Shown here piece by piece: positions 20,415-28,250 of a DNA stretch of 64,000 nt. Both the position numbers and the translations under genes were made by a program. Source of the DNA: Pantoea sp. GD03673 (lineage in GTDB: Bacteria; Pseudomonadota; Gammaproteobacteria; Enterobacterales; Enterobacteriaceae); the NCBI RefSeq assembly GCF_029844725.1, contig NZ_JAOCKJ010000001.1, positions 186,001 to 250,000 of the forward strand, read 5' to 3'. Each line of letters opens with the position of its first letter. The stretch's first letter is position 1. A model generated the notes under the pieces. It was not told where the DNA came from. It ran no database searches and saw nothing but the letters and a program-made list of their open reading frames with translations.

Positions 20415-20975
20415 ATGGCTGTAACCACACTCGATCCAAAAACTGCGCTGATTGTTATTGACCTGCAACATGGCATCGTAGCGCTGCCGCTGGTCCACGA
20501 GCCGCAGCCGGTGATCGAACGCTGTGCCGGTCTGGCTGAAGCATTTCGCGCACAGGATCTGCCGGTGGTGCTGGTGAACGTTGCCGGTGGGGCACCTGGC
20601 CGCAACGAGCAGGTGCGTCACAGCGGTGACCTGCCTGCCGACTGGGCCACGCTGGTGCCGGCAATGACGCCGCAGCAGAATGACCTGACGATCACCAAGA
20701 AAACCTGGGGCGCGTTTCATGCCACGGCGCTGCATGAACAACTGCAACAGCGCGGCATCACTCAGGTGGTGATTTGCGGGATTGCGACCAGCATCGGGGT
20801 GGAGTCTACCGCACGTCAGGCGTATGAGCTGGGTTACAACGTCACGTTAGCGACCGATGCGATGACCGATCTCAACAGCGATACCCATAACAACAGCATC
20901 ACGCTCATCTTCCCGCGCCTGGGTGAAACCGGCCGCTGTGAAGATATTGTGGCGCTGCTGAAATCGCGTGCCTGA
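20415..20975 (+). CDS. Isochorismatase-family hydrolase with Gly at the nucleophile position
   Basis: A 186-residue single-domain protein of the isochorismatase-like fold. It has the acid LIVIDLQ and the Lys region TITKKTWGAF. The third catalytic position, normally Cys in nicotinamidases and N-carbamoyl amidohydrolases (GxxTDxCV), reads GIATSIGVESTARQA, with Gly. True isochorismatases such as EntB and PhzD also lack this Cys, so vinyl-ether hydrolysis is more likely than amidase action, though the substrate is unknown. It follows the MarR gene by 15 bp. Confidence 0.85.
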   Translation: MAVTTLDPKTALIVIDLQHGIVALPLVHEPQPVIERCAGLAEAFRAQDLPVVLVNVAGGAPGRNEQVRHSGDLPADWATLVPAMTPQQNDLTITKKTWGAFHATALHEQLQQRGITQVVICGIATSIGVESTARQAYELGYNVTLATDAMTDLNSDTHNNSITLIFPRLGETGRCEDIVALLKSRA

Positions 20976-20996
20976 TTAGCGTGTAACGGTACGATG

Positions 20997-21025
20997 CGGG
21001 CCACCGCAATGGTGGCCCGGATGGT
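20997..21025. terminator. Hairpin after the isochorismatase-like gene
   Basis: Stem CGGGCCACC/GGTGGCCCG with a 5-nt loop, followed by GATGGTTTT. The T run is short and displaced, so termination may be partial. It separates the convergent decayed receptor gene. Confidence 0.6.
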
Positions 21026-21026
21026 T

Positions 21027-21840
21027 TTAGCGGAAGGCGTAACCCAGCGTCACACCGACGCTGTAATTACGGCCCGGTGCCGATTCGAAGTATTGACGGT
21101 GCTGAACCGCACGCCTGCGTCCAGCGACAATTTATCGGTGAGCTGCCAGTTGGTCTGCACATAAGGATCGAGCGTCCACATCAGGTTGCGCTCGTTGCGG
21201 CGCAGATTGCCCTGTTCGCCCGGCTGCGTCACGCCGTTGCTGACGGTGTAGTTTTCATAGCCCCTGCGGCGCTCGGTCATGGTTTCGTAGTCGAGGCCAC
21301 CAGTCACCGCCACCGGAATTGACAGCAGCGTGTCGCGATGGGTCCAGCGCGTATCGACGCCCTGATAGTGGCGGGTGAGGTCAATCACGCCTCCCGGATG
21401 AGAGGGATTACGCTGAACGGCGGCGGGAATGGACTGGAACTGCGTGGTTTCGCGCACTTCTGCATAGAGCATTACGCTGAGGTCATCGCTTTGACTCATC
21501 TGGCGCTGATAACGCAGGCCGCCCTGGGTCTGATCCACCGTTTTACGGGTGTTGTAGAGCGTAACGTTGCTGACCACCTGGCGCGGATTGTCACGCCACT
21601 GCGCCACGGTTAAGCCGCCGGGATCCTGAGCGTCGATGTGCACGCTGTTAAACAGCAGCGTCAGGGTGCTGACATCATCGATACGCACGCCAAGCCGGGC
21701 GTTGCCGAGGTTCTTCTGCGCAGAACTGTGATCGCGATAGCCGTGGGTGGTAAAGCGGGAGGCGGAGACGGTGTAGTTCACATCCCCGGCGTGCGTGCCA
21801 TCACCGGTCGCGCCAAGCTCAAATCTATCGTTCAGCAGAC
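21027..21840 (-). pseudogene. TonB-dependent receptor remnant
   Basis: On the minus strand a frame of about 250 residues encodes the end of the plug and several barrel strands of a TonB-dependent (siderophore-type) receptor: ELGATGDGTHAGDVNYTVSA, SRFTTHGYRDHSSAQKNLGN, then LDPYVQTNWQLTDKLSLDAG. At about 21085-21095 the frame breaks; a different frame supplies the authentic C-terminus SAPGRNYSVGVTLGYAFR with the terminal aromatic-Arg, ending at the stop 21027-21029. Signal peptide, TonB box and most of the plug are missing where phage-like DNA begins. The gene is dead through 5' truncation and an internal out-of-frame deletion. Confidence 0.88.
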
Positions 21841-21904
21841 AATAATGGACAGGCTGAAAAAGGAAATTTCACCGGGTGGCATTCTCTGTAGCGGTCGGAG
21901 CTGA
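21815..21904 (+). pseudogene. Possible phage tape-measure C-terminal fragment
   Basis: The frame ending at 21904 encodes KLKSIVQQTIMDRLKKEISP followed by GGILCSGRS and a stop, immediately before the minor tail protein M start. Position before M suggests the end of a tape-measure (gpH-like) gene. The exact junction with the receptor pseudogene (about 21815-21840) is uncertain. Confidence 0.45.
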
Positions 21905-21906
21905 CT

Positions 21907-22243
21907 ATGTCGACAGATACATTTACCTGGGCAACGCGCATTCAGGCAAGTGAGCAGCTCAGCGTTTCCACCATTCAGGCGCAGTACGGTGATGGTTACA
22001 AACAGGTGGCCGGGAAAGGGATCAACGATGCCGCTGAGAGCTGGTCACTGAGCGGTAACGGTCAGGTGGACGTTATGGCTTCTGTGCGTTCCTGAAAACC
22101 CACGTCGCCACCTCATTCTGGTGGACGAAACCCTGGGGCGAAAAAAAACTTTACGCGTGAAAGCCGATTCGATTAATCCGAAGTTCATTAACGACGGGTT
22201 TATCGAGATCAGCTTTACCTTCGAAGAGGCCTTTGCGCCATAG
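21907..22243 (+). pseudogene. Phage minor tail protein M, frameshifted
   Basis: Start ATG 21907 encodes STDTFTWATRIQASEQLSVS and VQYGDGYKQV-like sequence (TIQAQYGDGYKQVAGKGIND) typical of gpM. The frame breaks near 22080, continues in another (CAFLKTHVATSFWWTKPWGE), breaks again near the A run at 22142-22150, and ends as VKADSINPKFINDGFIEIS and FTFEEAFAP with a stop at 22241-22243. At least two lesions inactivate it. Confidence 0.85.
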
Positions 22244-22301
22244 GTAGAGGAGTATCATAAAAGATCGATTTGATAAACTCTAAACCAATTTTATCAACTA
22301 G

Positions 22302-22320
22302 CCCGCTCAATGGCGGGTTT
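22302..22320 (+). terminator. Short hairpin before the phage lipoprotein gene
   Basis: CCCGC/GCGGG with a 6-nt loop followed by TTTCT. A second AT-rich inverted repeat (TTGATAAA at 22270-22277, TTTATCAA at 22290-22297) lies just upstream. Together they separate the tail gene from the following lipoprotein gene. Confidence 0.5.
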
Positions 22321-22340
22321 CTAGCTTTCTTTTGCATCGG

Positions 22341-22379
22341 ATCCCCATTAGCATTCATCACACTTTTACTAATGGGGAT
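22341..22379 (+). promoter_or_regulatory. Inverted repeat that can mask the lipoprotein ribosome binding site
   Basis: ATCCCCATTAG (22341-22351) is mirrored exactly by CTAATGGGGAT (22369-22379). The second arm contains the GGGGAT that lies 7 nt before the GTG start at 22386. In RNA an 11-bp stem with a 17-nt loop would cover the Shine-Dalgarno sequence. As DNA it could also be an operator. No T run follows it. Confidence 0.55.
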
Positions 22380-22385
22380 AGGGAT

Positions 22386-23063
22386 GTGAAAACGCTAATT
22401 TTTCTATTAAGTCTTATTTTACTTTCTGGGTGTGTTTCTGGTGAGCAGCGTAAATCGCAACAAGATCAGATGAACAAAACAGTTCCTGTATGTGCTTCAC
22501 AAAAACAATGCGATGCGGCATGGTCTGCTGCGAGGCAGTGGGTTACACAAAACTGCGGAATGAAAATACAGAATTATAGCGCTGACTACATTGAAACTTA
22601 TAATTCTTTACCGAATAGTGCATCTACAGCTTGTCAGGTAGCTAAAAACCCGCAACCAAATGGATTCAGCACCCTGAACATAACTGTAAGTTGCGCCAAT
22701 ATGTTTGGCTGTGTACCTAATCAGGTCGATTCCGTTTTAGCTTTCAATAAGTTTGTAGGGGATTATGTCTCAAGATTTTCCCCGATAAAAATCGGTGCTG
22801 TAATGGGTATGTCAGACAGAAGCGGGAAAATTGTTGAAAACAGTTCTTACTCATCAGGTATGGTCATTAAAGAAATCACACCAAATGGCATTGCTGATAA
22901 ATCAGGCCTTCGCGTAGGAGATATTATTTCTTCGATGGGTGGTCAAAAAATTAGAAATCACAATGATATGACAACGTTGCTGGAAAAGTATGCATCGGGC
23001 GATAAGGCAGATTTAACGATAATCAGGTCTAATTCCGAAATGACGACTTCTCTCAACTTTTAG
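22386..23063 (+). CDS. PDZ-domain lipoprotein in the phage tail remnant (moron-like)
   Basis: From GTG 22386 the 225-residue product starts MKTLIFLLSLILLSGCVSGE, a clear lipoprotein signal with Cys at 16; residues +2/+3 (Val-Ser) do not suggest inner-membrane retention. Residues about 35-130 carry a Cys-rich region (VCASQKQCDAAW, QNCGMKIQ, SCANMFGCVPNQ). The C-terminal 80 residues are a PDZ domain (GMVIKEITPNGIADKSGLRV, GDIISSMGGQKIRNHNDM). It is intact while both flanking tail genes are broken, is visibly AT-rich, and has its own terminator: the pattern of a phage moron gene. Role unknown; superinfection exclusion or envelope modification are possibilities only. Confidence 0.78.
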   Translation: MKTLIFLLSLILLSGCVSGEQRKSQQDQMNKTVPVCASQKQCDAAWSAARQWVTQNCGMKIQNYSADYIETYNSLPNSASTACQVAKNPQPNGFSTLNITVSCANMFGCVPNQVDSVLAFNKFVGDYVSRFSPIKIGAVMGMSDRSGKIVENSSYSSGMVIKEITPNGIADKSGLRVGDIISSMGGQKIRNHNDMTTLLEKYASGDKADLTIIRSNSEMTTSLNF

Positions 23064-23080
23064 AGAAAGTAATACTCCTC

Positions 23081-23105
23081 AAGCCCGCTTCGGCGGGTTT
23101 TTTTA
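23081..23105 (+). terminator. Terminator of the PDZ lipoprotein gene
   Basis: AAGCCCGC/GCGGGTTT stem (one G-T pair) with a 4-nt loop, followed by a run of T, 18 nt after the stop codon. Confidence 0.85.
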
Positions 23106-23115
23106 TGGGTCAAAT

Positions 23116-23475
23116 ATGTGCTTCAACCAGGACATTCAAACGGTGGAGCTGGGGAGTCTGGTCCAGCTGATTGAGATTGACGGTACAGCCTTCGGGCTGG
23201 ATACCGTGCAGCGCTTCCATGCGTATAACCTGCCATCCATCATCTGGCAGGGCAATGAGTACGATCCGCACCCGTATGAGCTGACCGGCATGGAAATGAG
23301 CAGCACCGGTTCACTGCCGACGCCAAAGCTTTTTGTCGGCAACGTGGGCAACTATGTAACCGCGCTCTGCCTAAATTTTGACGACATGGGTAAGGCTTCG
23401 GGGTGCAGCAGTACACCGTTTCACGCTGGATTTTTTCTCTGTTTACCGCCAGGCTGGAATCCATCTTTTCAGTGA
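23116..23475 (+). pseudogene. Phage minor tail protein L, truncated
   Basis: ATG 23116 begins MCFNQDIQTVELGSLVQLIE, then DGTAFGLDTVQRFHAYNLPS and LPTPKLFVGNVGNYVTALCL, typical for gpL of lambda-like phages. Family sequence stops at DDMGKA (about residue 95); the remaining 25 codons are unrelated. The cysteine-rich iron-sulfur C-terminal part of gpL is missing, so the protein cannot be functional. Confidence 0.82.
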
Positions 23476-23525
23476 TAAATCATCCGATGCAGTCGGATGC
23501 AGACAGATAAACCAGAGGAGTCAGC

Positions 23526-24386
23526 ATGAAACAACCTGAAGTGGCAGTTCTGGGATTAGGCGCAATGGGGCACGCATTTGCCGCCAACCTGCTGAAAAAA
23601 GGTTTTCACGTACACGGCTGGAACCGTACCCGCGCACGCGGTGAGGACCTGCTGGCGGCCGGATTGCAGCTGGCAGACTCGCCGGAAGAGGCAGTACGTG
23701 AGGCGGATGTGGTGATCGCCATGCTCGCCGATGGTGATACCACTGAGCAGGTGCTGCATCAGGCTAAAGCGGCGTTTAAGCAGGGTGCGACGCTATGCCA
23801 GATGGGCACCATCGGCGTGGAAAAAACCGACGCGCTGATCGCCTTTTTCGCAGCGGAACGACCGGATCTGCTGTTCATTGACGCGCCGGTTTCCGGCACC
23901 AAAGCACCCGCAGAAAACGCACAGATTCTGGTACTGGCCAGCGGCGATCAGCGCCGTGCCCAGGCAGCTGAAGCGGTGTTTGCCGCCATCAGCAAAGGCA
24001 CAAAGTGGCTGGGTGAGGCGGGCAAAAGCAGCCGGATGAAGCTGGTCATCAACAGCTGGCTCATTGGTATGATGCAAAGCCTGGCAGAGAGCACCCGGCT
24101 GGCAGAAGAGTTCGGCTTTTCCACCGACGATCTCTGGCAGGTGCTGGAGGGCGGTCCGCTGGCCGCGCCATATGCGAAGATGAAGCTCGGGATGATCGCC
24201 AGCGACGACTACACGCCGCAGATGCATCTGATCTGGGCGCTGAAAGATGCCCGCCTGGCGCTGGAGGCGTCAGAGACGCCACTGCCAGCGCTGGAAAACA
24301 TTGCACAACTCTGGCAGCAGGCGGTGGACGCCGGACACGGTGAAGAGGATCTGGCGGTGATCTACCGCTACCTGAAGGCGCAATGA
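23526..24386 (+). CDS. NAD(P)-dependent oxidoreductase, 3-hydroxyisobutyrate dehydrogenase family
   Basis: A 286-residue beta-hydroxyacid dehydrogenase. Motifs: N-terminal Rossmann VLGLGAMGHAFAANLLKKGF, where the residues after it (HGWNRTRARG) favour NADP; substrate loop APVSGTKAPAENAQI; and the catalytic Lys in GKSSRMKLVINSW. This group includes imine reductases and succinic-semialdehyde reductases (GLYR type), so the substrate cannot be given. It overlaps the next gene, an AraC regulator, by 4 bp. ATG 23526 follows AGAGGAG. Confidence 0.85.
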   Translation: MKQPEVAVLGLGAMGHAFAANLLKKGFHVHGWNRTRARGEDLLAAGLQLADSPEEAVREADVVIAMLADGDTTEQVLHQAKAAFKQGATLCQMGTIGVEKTDALIAFFAAERPDLLFIDAPVSGTKAPAENAQILVLASGDQRRAQAAEAVFAAISKGTKWLGEAGKSSRMKLVINSWLIGMMQSLAESTRLAEEFGFSTDDLWQVLEGGPLAAPYAKMKLGMIASDDYTPQMHLIWALKDARLALEASETPLPALENIAQLWQQAVDAGHGEEDLAVIYRYLKAQ

Positions 24387-25162
24387 GTCAGCAGCCCGTT
24401 GACTTCAGCACGCGTCCGCTGGTGCCGCTGGCGCACGATTATCTGCACGGTGCCAGCGAACCCTGGCATCATCACACCTGCGCCCAGCTTATTCACACAC
24501 TGAGCGGCGTGGTGCGGGTGGAAACGGAGTATGGCAGCTGGGTTGTGCCGCCGAGTCGCGGCGTCTGGCTGCCCGCGTTTACCCGCCATGCGCTACAGAT
24601 TACCGGCAGCGTAGCGGCGCGCACGCTGTTTATCGATCCGCTGGCGCGTGCCGATCTGCCCGCCAGTTGCCAGGTGGTACAGATCTCCCCGCTGCTGCGC
24701 GAGCTGATTGTTGCGGCGCTGAGCCTGCCAGCGCGTTACAGCGCTGGCAGCCGGGCTGAGCGCGTGATAGAGCTGATTCTGGATGAGATTCGCGGCATGG
24801 ATGTGCTGCCTTTTGCGCTGCCAACGCCAGACAATCCCCGGCTAAAGGCGCTGTGCGAGCAGATTCAGCAGACGCCCGGCGAAAGCTGGACGCTGCAGCG
24901 TGCCAGTGCCCGGCTCAATGTGTCGGGACGCACGCTGGCCCGCCATTTTATGCGTGAAACCGGCCTGCAGTTCAGCGACTGGGTGCGGCGCGCCCGCCTG
25001 GCTATCGCCCTGACGCGACTGGCGCAGGGCGACTCCGTGCTGCGGGTGGCGCTGGAGCTGGGCTATGAAAGCCCCAGCGCGTTCAGTGCGATGTTTCGTC
25101 GCCTGCTGGGCGTTTCGCCAACGGATTACTTTCCGCCTGCAGAAACTGGCCTGCCGCGCTGA
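24383..25162 (+). CDS. AraC family regulator with cupin N-terminus
   Basis: A 259-residue regulator: N-terminal cupin-like sensor (HDYLHGASEPWHHHTCAQLIHTLSGVVRVET) and C-terminal AraC domain (WTLQRASARLNVSGRTLARHFMRETG, then VALELGYESPSAFSAMFRRLLGVSPTDYF). Start overlaps the dehydrogenase gene (ATGA), so it is translated with it and may regulate it. Its last 80 bp overlap the 3' end of convergent leuA. Confidence 0.88.
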   Translation: MSQQPVDFSTRPLVPLAHDYLHGASEPWHHHTCAQLIHTLSGVVRVETEYGSWVVPPSRGVWLPAFTRHALQITGSVAARTLFIDPLARADLPASCQVVQISPLLRELIVAALSLPARYSAGSRAERVIELILDEIRGMDVLPFALPTPDNPRLKALCEQIQQTPGESWTLQRASARLNVSGRTLARHFMRETGLQFSDWVRRARLAIALTRLAQGDSVLRVALELGYESPSAFSAMFRRLLGVSPTDYFPPAETGLPR

Positions 25163-26798
25163 GCAGCGCCTGCAACGCGGCACGCGCTGTGTCACTGTCG
25201 ATGCTCACTCCCCAGGCCCGCACCCCCCTGGCATCCACGCAGCAGATATAGGCTACCGAGCGGCTGTCACTGCGTCGTCCCAGAGTATGCTCGTGATAGT
25301 CCTCAATGGTCAGATGCAGGTCAAATGCGCTGCGCAGGGCGCTGACCGCCGCCGACAGCCAGCCGTTACCGCTGCCGCGCAGTGTCAGCGAACGGTCCTG
25401 GACGACTACGCTGGCGCTGATCTGTGTCTGCCCGCCGCTGTCACTCTGGCTGTCCGCCTGCTGTAACGCCACCCCGGGCTGCGTCACCCCATACTGGCGG
25501 CAAAAAAGCTGCCATAGCGCGTGGTGGGTCATCTCGCCGCCGTGCCGGTCGGTCTCCTGCTGAACACAGCGGCTGAAATCCTGCTGTAACGCACGCGGCA
25601 TGTGCAAGCCGTGGTTCTGCTCCAGCAGCCAGGCGGCACCGCTTTTTCCCGACTGACTGTTCACGCGGATCACCGCTTCATAGCTACAGCCAATGTCAGC
25701 CGGGTCCAGTGGCAGGTAGGGCATCTGCCACAGCGTTTCCTGCTGTCGGGCACGGAGGGCGAATCCTTTTTTAATCGCATCCTGATGAGAACCGGAAAAG
25801 GCGGTGAAGATCAGTTCGCCCGCGTAGGGATGGCGTGGATGAACCGGCAGCTGGTTGCAGCGGGTTACGACCTCAACCACCTCATGCATCTGGCTGAAAT
25901 CGAGCTGGGGGGAAACGCCCTGGGTATAAAGATTCAGCGCCAGCGTCACCAGGTCCACATTGCCGGTGCGTTCGCCATTGCCAAACAGGCAACCCTCGAC
26001 CCGGTCGGCACCCGCCAGCAGGGCCAGTTCTGCGCAGGCGACACCGGTGCCGCGGTCGTTGTGCGGATGCACGCTGATGCAGACAGCGTCACGACGGCTG
26101 AAGTGGCGGCAGAAATACTCAATCTGATCGGCATAAACATTGGGGGTGTTTACCTCTACCGTGGCGGGCAGGTTAATGATCATGGGGCGCTTAGCGTCAG
26201 GTTGCCAGACATCCGCCACCGCCTCGCAAATTTCCAGTACAAATTCCGGCTCGGTAAAACAGAAGGTCTCGGGCGAATATTCAAACGTCCAGTGGGTCTC
26301 CGGCTGTGCTTCACACCCGGCGCGGATCTGCCGTGCGCCCGCTGTCGCCAGCGCCACAATTTCCGCTTTGCTCTGTTTAAACACCCGCTCGCGAAACAGC
26401 GGTGCGGTGGCGTTGTAGAGATGCACGATGGCGCGTAGCGCACCCTGCAGCGCCAAAAAGGTGCGGGCAATCAGATCGTCACGCGCCTGAGTCAGCACCT
26501 GTATCGTTACCTCATCCGGGATGCGCTGCTGCTCAATCAGGTCGCGGACGAAATCAAAATCTGTCTGCGACGCCGAGGGAAAGGCGACCTCAATCTCGCG
26601 GAACCCGCAGCGCAGCAGCAGATCCCAGAATGCCATTTTCCGCTCCCGATCCATCGGTTCTGCCAGCGCCTGATTGCCGTCACGCAAGTCAGTGGAGAGC
26701 CAGCGCGGGGCCTGCGTCAGCTGGCGCGAAGGCCACTGGCGGTCGGGCAGCGTCAGCAGCGGGGAGGGGCGATATTTTTCAGCGGGCCGGGTCAGCAT
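25083..26798 (-). CDS. leuA: 2-isopropylmalate synthase, long form
   Basis: First step of leucine synthesis: acetyl-CoA plus 2-oxoisovalerate to 2-isopropylmalate. From ATG 26798 (AGGAG before it) the product has 571 residues, the long type-II form known from actinobacteria, not the 523-residue enterobacterial LeuA. Key motifs: STDLRDGNQALAEPM at the N-terminus, the metal HxH in SVHPHNDRGTGVA, and a C-terminal allosteric regulatory domain (TQISASVVVQDRSLTLRGSG). No leuBCD follow. The last 80 bp lie under the AraC gene. A second copy specialised for another 2-oxo acid or lateral origin is possible. Confidence 0.9.
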   Translation of the reverse strand: MLTRPAEKYRPSPLLTLPDRQWPSRQLTQAPRWLSTDLRDGNQALAEPMDRERKMAFWDLLLRCGFREIEVAFPSASQTDFDFVRDLIEQQRIPDEVTIQVLTQARDDLIARTFLALQGALRAIVHLYNATAPLFRERVFKQSKAEIVALATAGARQIRAGCEAQPETHWTFEYSPETFCFTEPEFVLEICEAVADVWQPDAKRPMIINLPATVEVNTPNVYADQIEYFCRHFSRRDAVCISVHPHNDRGTGVACAELALLAGADRVEGCLFGNGERTGNVDLVTLALNLYTQGVSPQLDFSQMHEVVEVVTRCNQLPVHPRHPYAGELIFTAFSGSHQDAIKKGFALRARQQETLWQMPYLPLDPADIGCSYEAVIRVNSQSGKSGAAWLLEQNHGLHMPRALQQDFSRCVQQETDRHGGEMTHHALWQLFCRQYGVTQPGVALQQADSQSDSGGQTQISASVVVQDRSLTLRGSGNGWLSAAVSALRSAFDLHLTIEDYHEHTLGRRSDSRSVAYICCVDARGVRAWGVSIDSDTARAALQALLSAAGQFLQAESNPLAKRPAGDETSH

Positions 26799-26965
26799 AG
26801 GATTCTCCTGTGGTTTTTTTACCAGTCTGCCGAGCCGTCTCCGGCTCCGCGCACGCAGGCGTGACAACCTGACGCGCAAAAGTGACAACACCCTGCGTGC
26901 GGACCGGTTTGATGAATTCGCCGGGCGGGGTTAGCATGGTCGCCTGTTTTTTTGGGTAAACGCGT

Positions 26966-27982
26966 ATGCTGATTTTTGACGGACACAACGATCTGTTGCT
27001 TAACCTCTGGCTGCATCATCGCAATGCGCCCGCGCAGGCGTTTTATCAGGGTATCGAAGCGGGTCATCTCGACTATCCGCGCATTCAGCAGGGCAAAATG
27101 GGCGGTGGGCTGTTTGCGATCTTTGTGCCGCCGCAGGCGTATATCGCCCGCACCGTTCCGGTACGCGCCGCGGAGCCGTATGAGCCGCTGCAAATCATGT
27201 GGCAACAGCTCGACATCCTGAAGCAGCTGGCTGATGCGTCAGATGGGCGGGCGCGCCTCTGCCTGAGCAGTCGTGAGATTGCCGCCTGCTGCGCTGAAGG
27301 CGTGCTGGCGATGGTGGCGCACATCGAAGGTGCCGATGCGCTGGATGAGGAGGGCGAACAGCTGCACGCCTTCTGGCAGGCGGGGGTGCGCAGCATCGGG
27401 CCATTCTGGAATTTGCCCAGTCGCTTTGGTGAAGGCGTCAGCGGCAGCTTTCCCGGCTCGCCCGATACCGGACCGGGCCTGAGCGCCGCCGGTGAAAAGC
27501 TGATTCAGCAGGCGGGTGAGCTGAAGATGATGATCGACGTGTCACACATGAATGCTAAAGCCTTCTGGGACACCGCCCGGCTCTCATCAGCGCCGCTGGT
27601 GGCCAGTCATTCCAACGCGCACGCTCTCTGTCCGCAGCCGCGCAATCTTACCGATGACCAGCTGCTGGCAATCCGCGACAGCGGCGGTCTTGTCGGTATT
27701 AATTTCGGCAATGCCTTTCTGCGCGCCGACGGAAAACGCGATGCTGACACGCCATTGACAGAAATTGTTAAGCATTGTGATCACCTGCTGGAGATAATGG
27801 GCAGTGACCACGTGGCCTTTGGCTCTGATTTCGACGGGATTACCCCGCCGGCAGCGCTGGGTGATGTCAGCGGAATGCCGCGATTGCTCGCCGCTTTTCA
27901 GGAAGCGGGCTATGATCAGAGACTGGCAGAGAAGCTGGCATGGGGAAACTGGCAGCGGGTTTTACATCTGACCGGACTGTGA
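26966..27982 (+). CDS. Membrane dipeptidase (renal dipeptidase family, M19)
   Basis: A 338-residue zinc metallopeptidase. Motifs: HxD in IFDGHNDLLLNLW at the start, the bridging Glu in MVAHIEGADALD, the His in LVASHSNAHALCPQPRN, and the Asp in VAFGSDFDGITPP. No signal peptide, so it is cytoplasmic. It is divergent from leuA and stands just before pqqA on the same strand; such dipeptidase genes also precede pqq clusters in other enterobacteria, and it may help degrade PqqA-derived peptides, which is inference. Confidence 0.9.
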   Translation: MLIFDGHNDLLLNLWLHHRNAPAQAFYQGIEAGHLDYPRIQQGKMGGGLFAIFVPPQAYIARTVPVRAAEPYEPLQIMWQQLDILKQLADASDGRARLCLSSREIAACCAEGVLAMVAHIEGADALDEEGEQLHAFWQAGVRSIGPFWNLPSRFGEGVSGSFPGSPDTGPGLSAAGEKLIQQAGELKMMIDVSHMNAKAFWDTARLSSAPLVASHSNAHALCPQPRNLTDDQLLAIRDSGGLVGINFGNAFLRADGKRDADTPLTEIVKHCDHLLEIMGSDHVAFGSDFDGITPPAALGDVSGMPRLLAAFQEAGYDQRLAEKLAWGNWQRVLHLTGL

Positions 27983-28048
27983 TAACAATTTCCTTACGTT
28001 CCGGACTTGATCCCGACGCGCCATTGGCGCAACATCTGCCTGGAAATT

Positions 28049-28077
28049 GTGACGGTGCTCTCATAAACGTCCGTCAC
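28049..28077. promoter_or_regulatory. Inverted repeat upstream of pqqA
   Basis: GTGACGG at 28049-28055 mirrored by CCGTCAC at 28071-28077 with 15 bp between, 48 bp before the pqqA ATG. It is a candidate operator or leader hairpin; the region also contains the main pqq promoter by position. Confidence 0.35.
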
Positions 28078-28124
28078 GCTGATTTCAGACAGCTCATTTA
28101 CTGTTAATCAAGAGGAAATAACTC

Positions 28125-28196
28125 ATGTGGAAAAAACCAACTTTCGTTGATATGCGTCTCGGTCTGGAAGTAACGCTTTACATCTCCAACCGTTAA
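28125..28196 (+). CDS. pqqA: PQQ precursor peptide PqqA
   Basis: A 23-residue peptide, MWKKPTFVDMRLGLEVTLYI followed by SNR. Glu15 and Tyr19 in EVTLY are the two residues that are cross-linked and excised to become pyrroloquinoline quinone. AGAGGAA precedes the ATG. It opens the pqqABCDEF operon and is followed by a hairpin with a T run before pqqB. Confidence 0.97.
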   Translation: MWKKPTFVDMRLGLEVTLYISNR

Positions 28197-28203
28197 TCGT
28201 TCT

Positions 28204-28231
28204 GCCCGCCCTCTGAGCGGGCATTTTTTTT
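28204..28231 (+). terminator. Attenuating terminator between pqqA and pqqB
   Basis: GCCCGC/GCGGGC with a 7-nt loop, then A and eight T. It starts 8 nt after the pqqA stop. A partial terminator here would give much more pqqA mRNA than pqqB-F mRNA, as fits a precursor peptide. Confidence 0.85.
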
Positions 28232-28250
28232 CAACTTCTGGTTTTCCTCT

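Larger units (their letters stand above)
21815..23475 (+). mobile_element. Lambda-like prophage tail remnant
   Basis: In order on the plus strand: a short stretch that could be the end of a tape-measure gene, a frameshifted minor tail protein M, an intact AT-rich lipoprotein gene, and a truncated minor tail protein L. This is the lambda order H-M-L. No integrase, repressor, capsid or attachment site is visible. The left edge runs directly into the truncated TonB-receptor gene, and the right edge ends in unrelated sequence after codon 94 of L, so the segment was left by deletions rather than clean excision. Confidence 0.8.
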
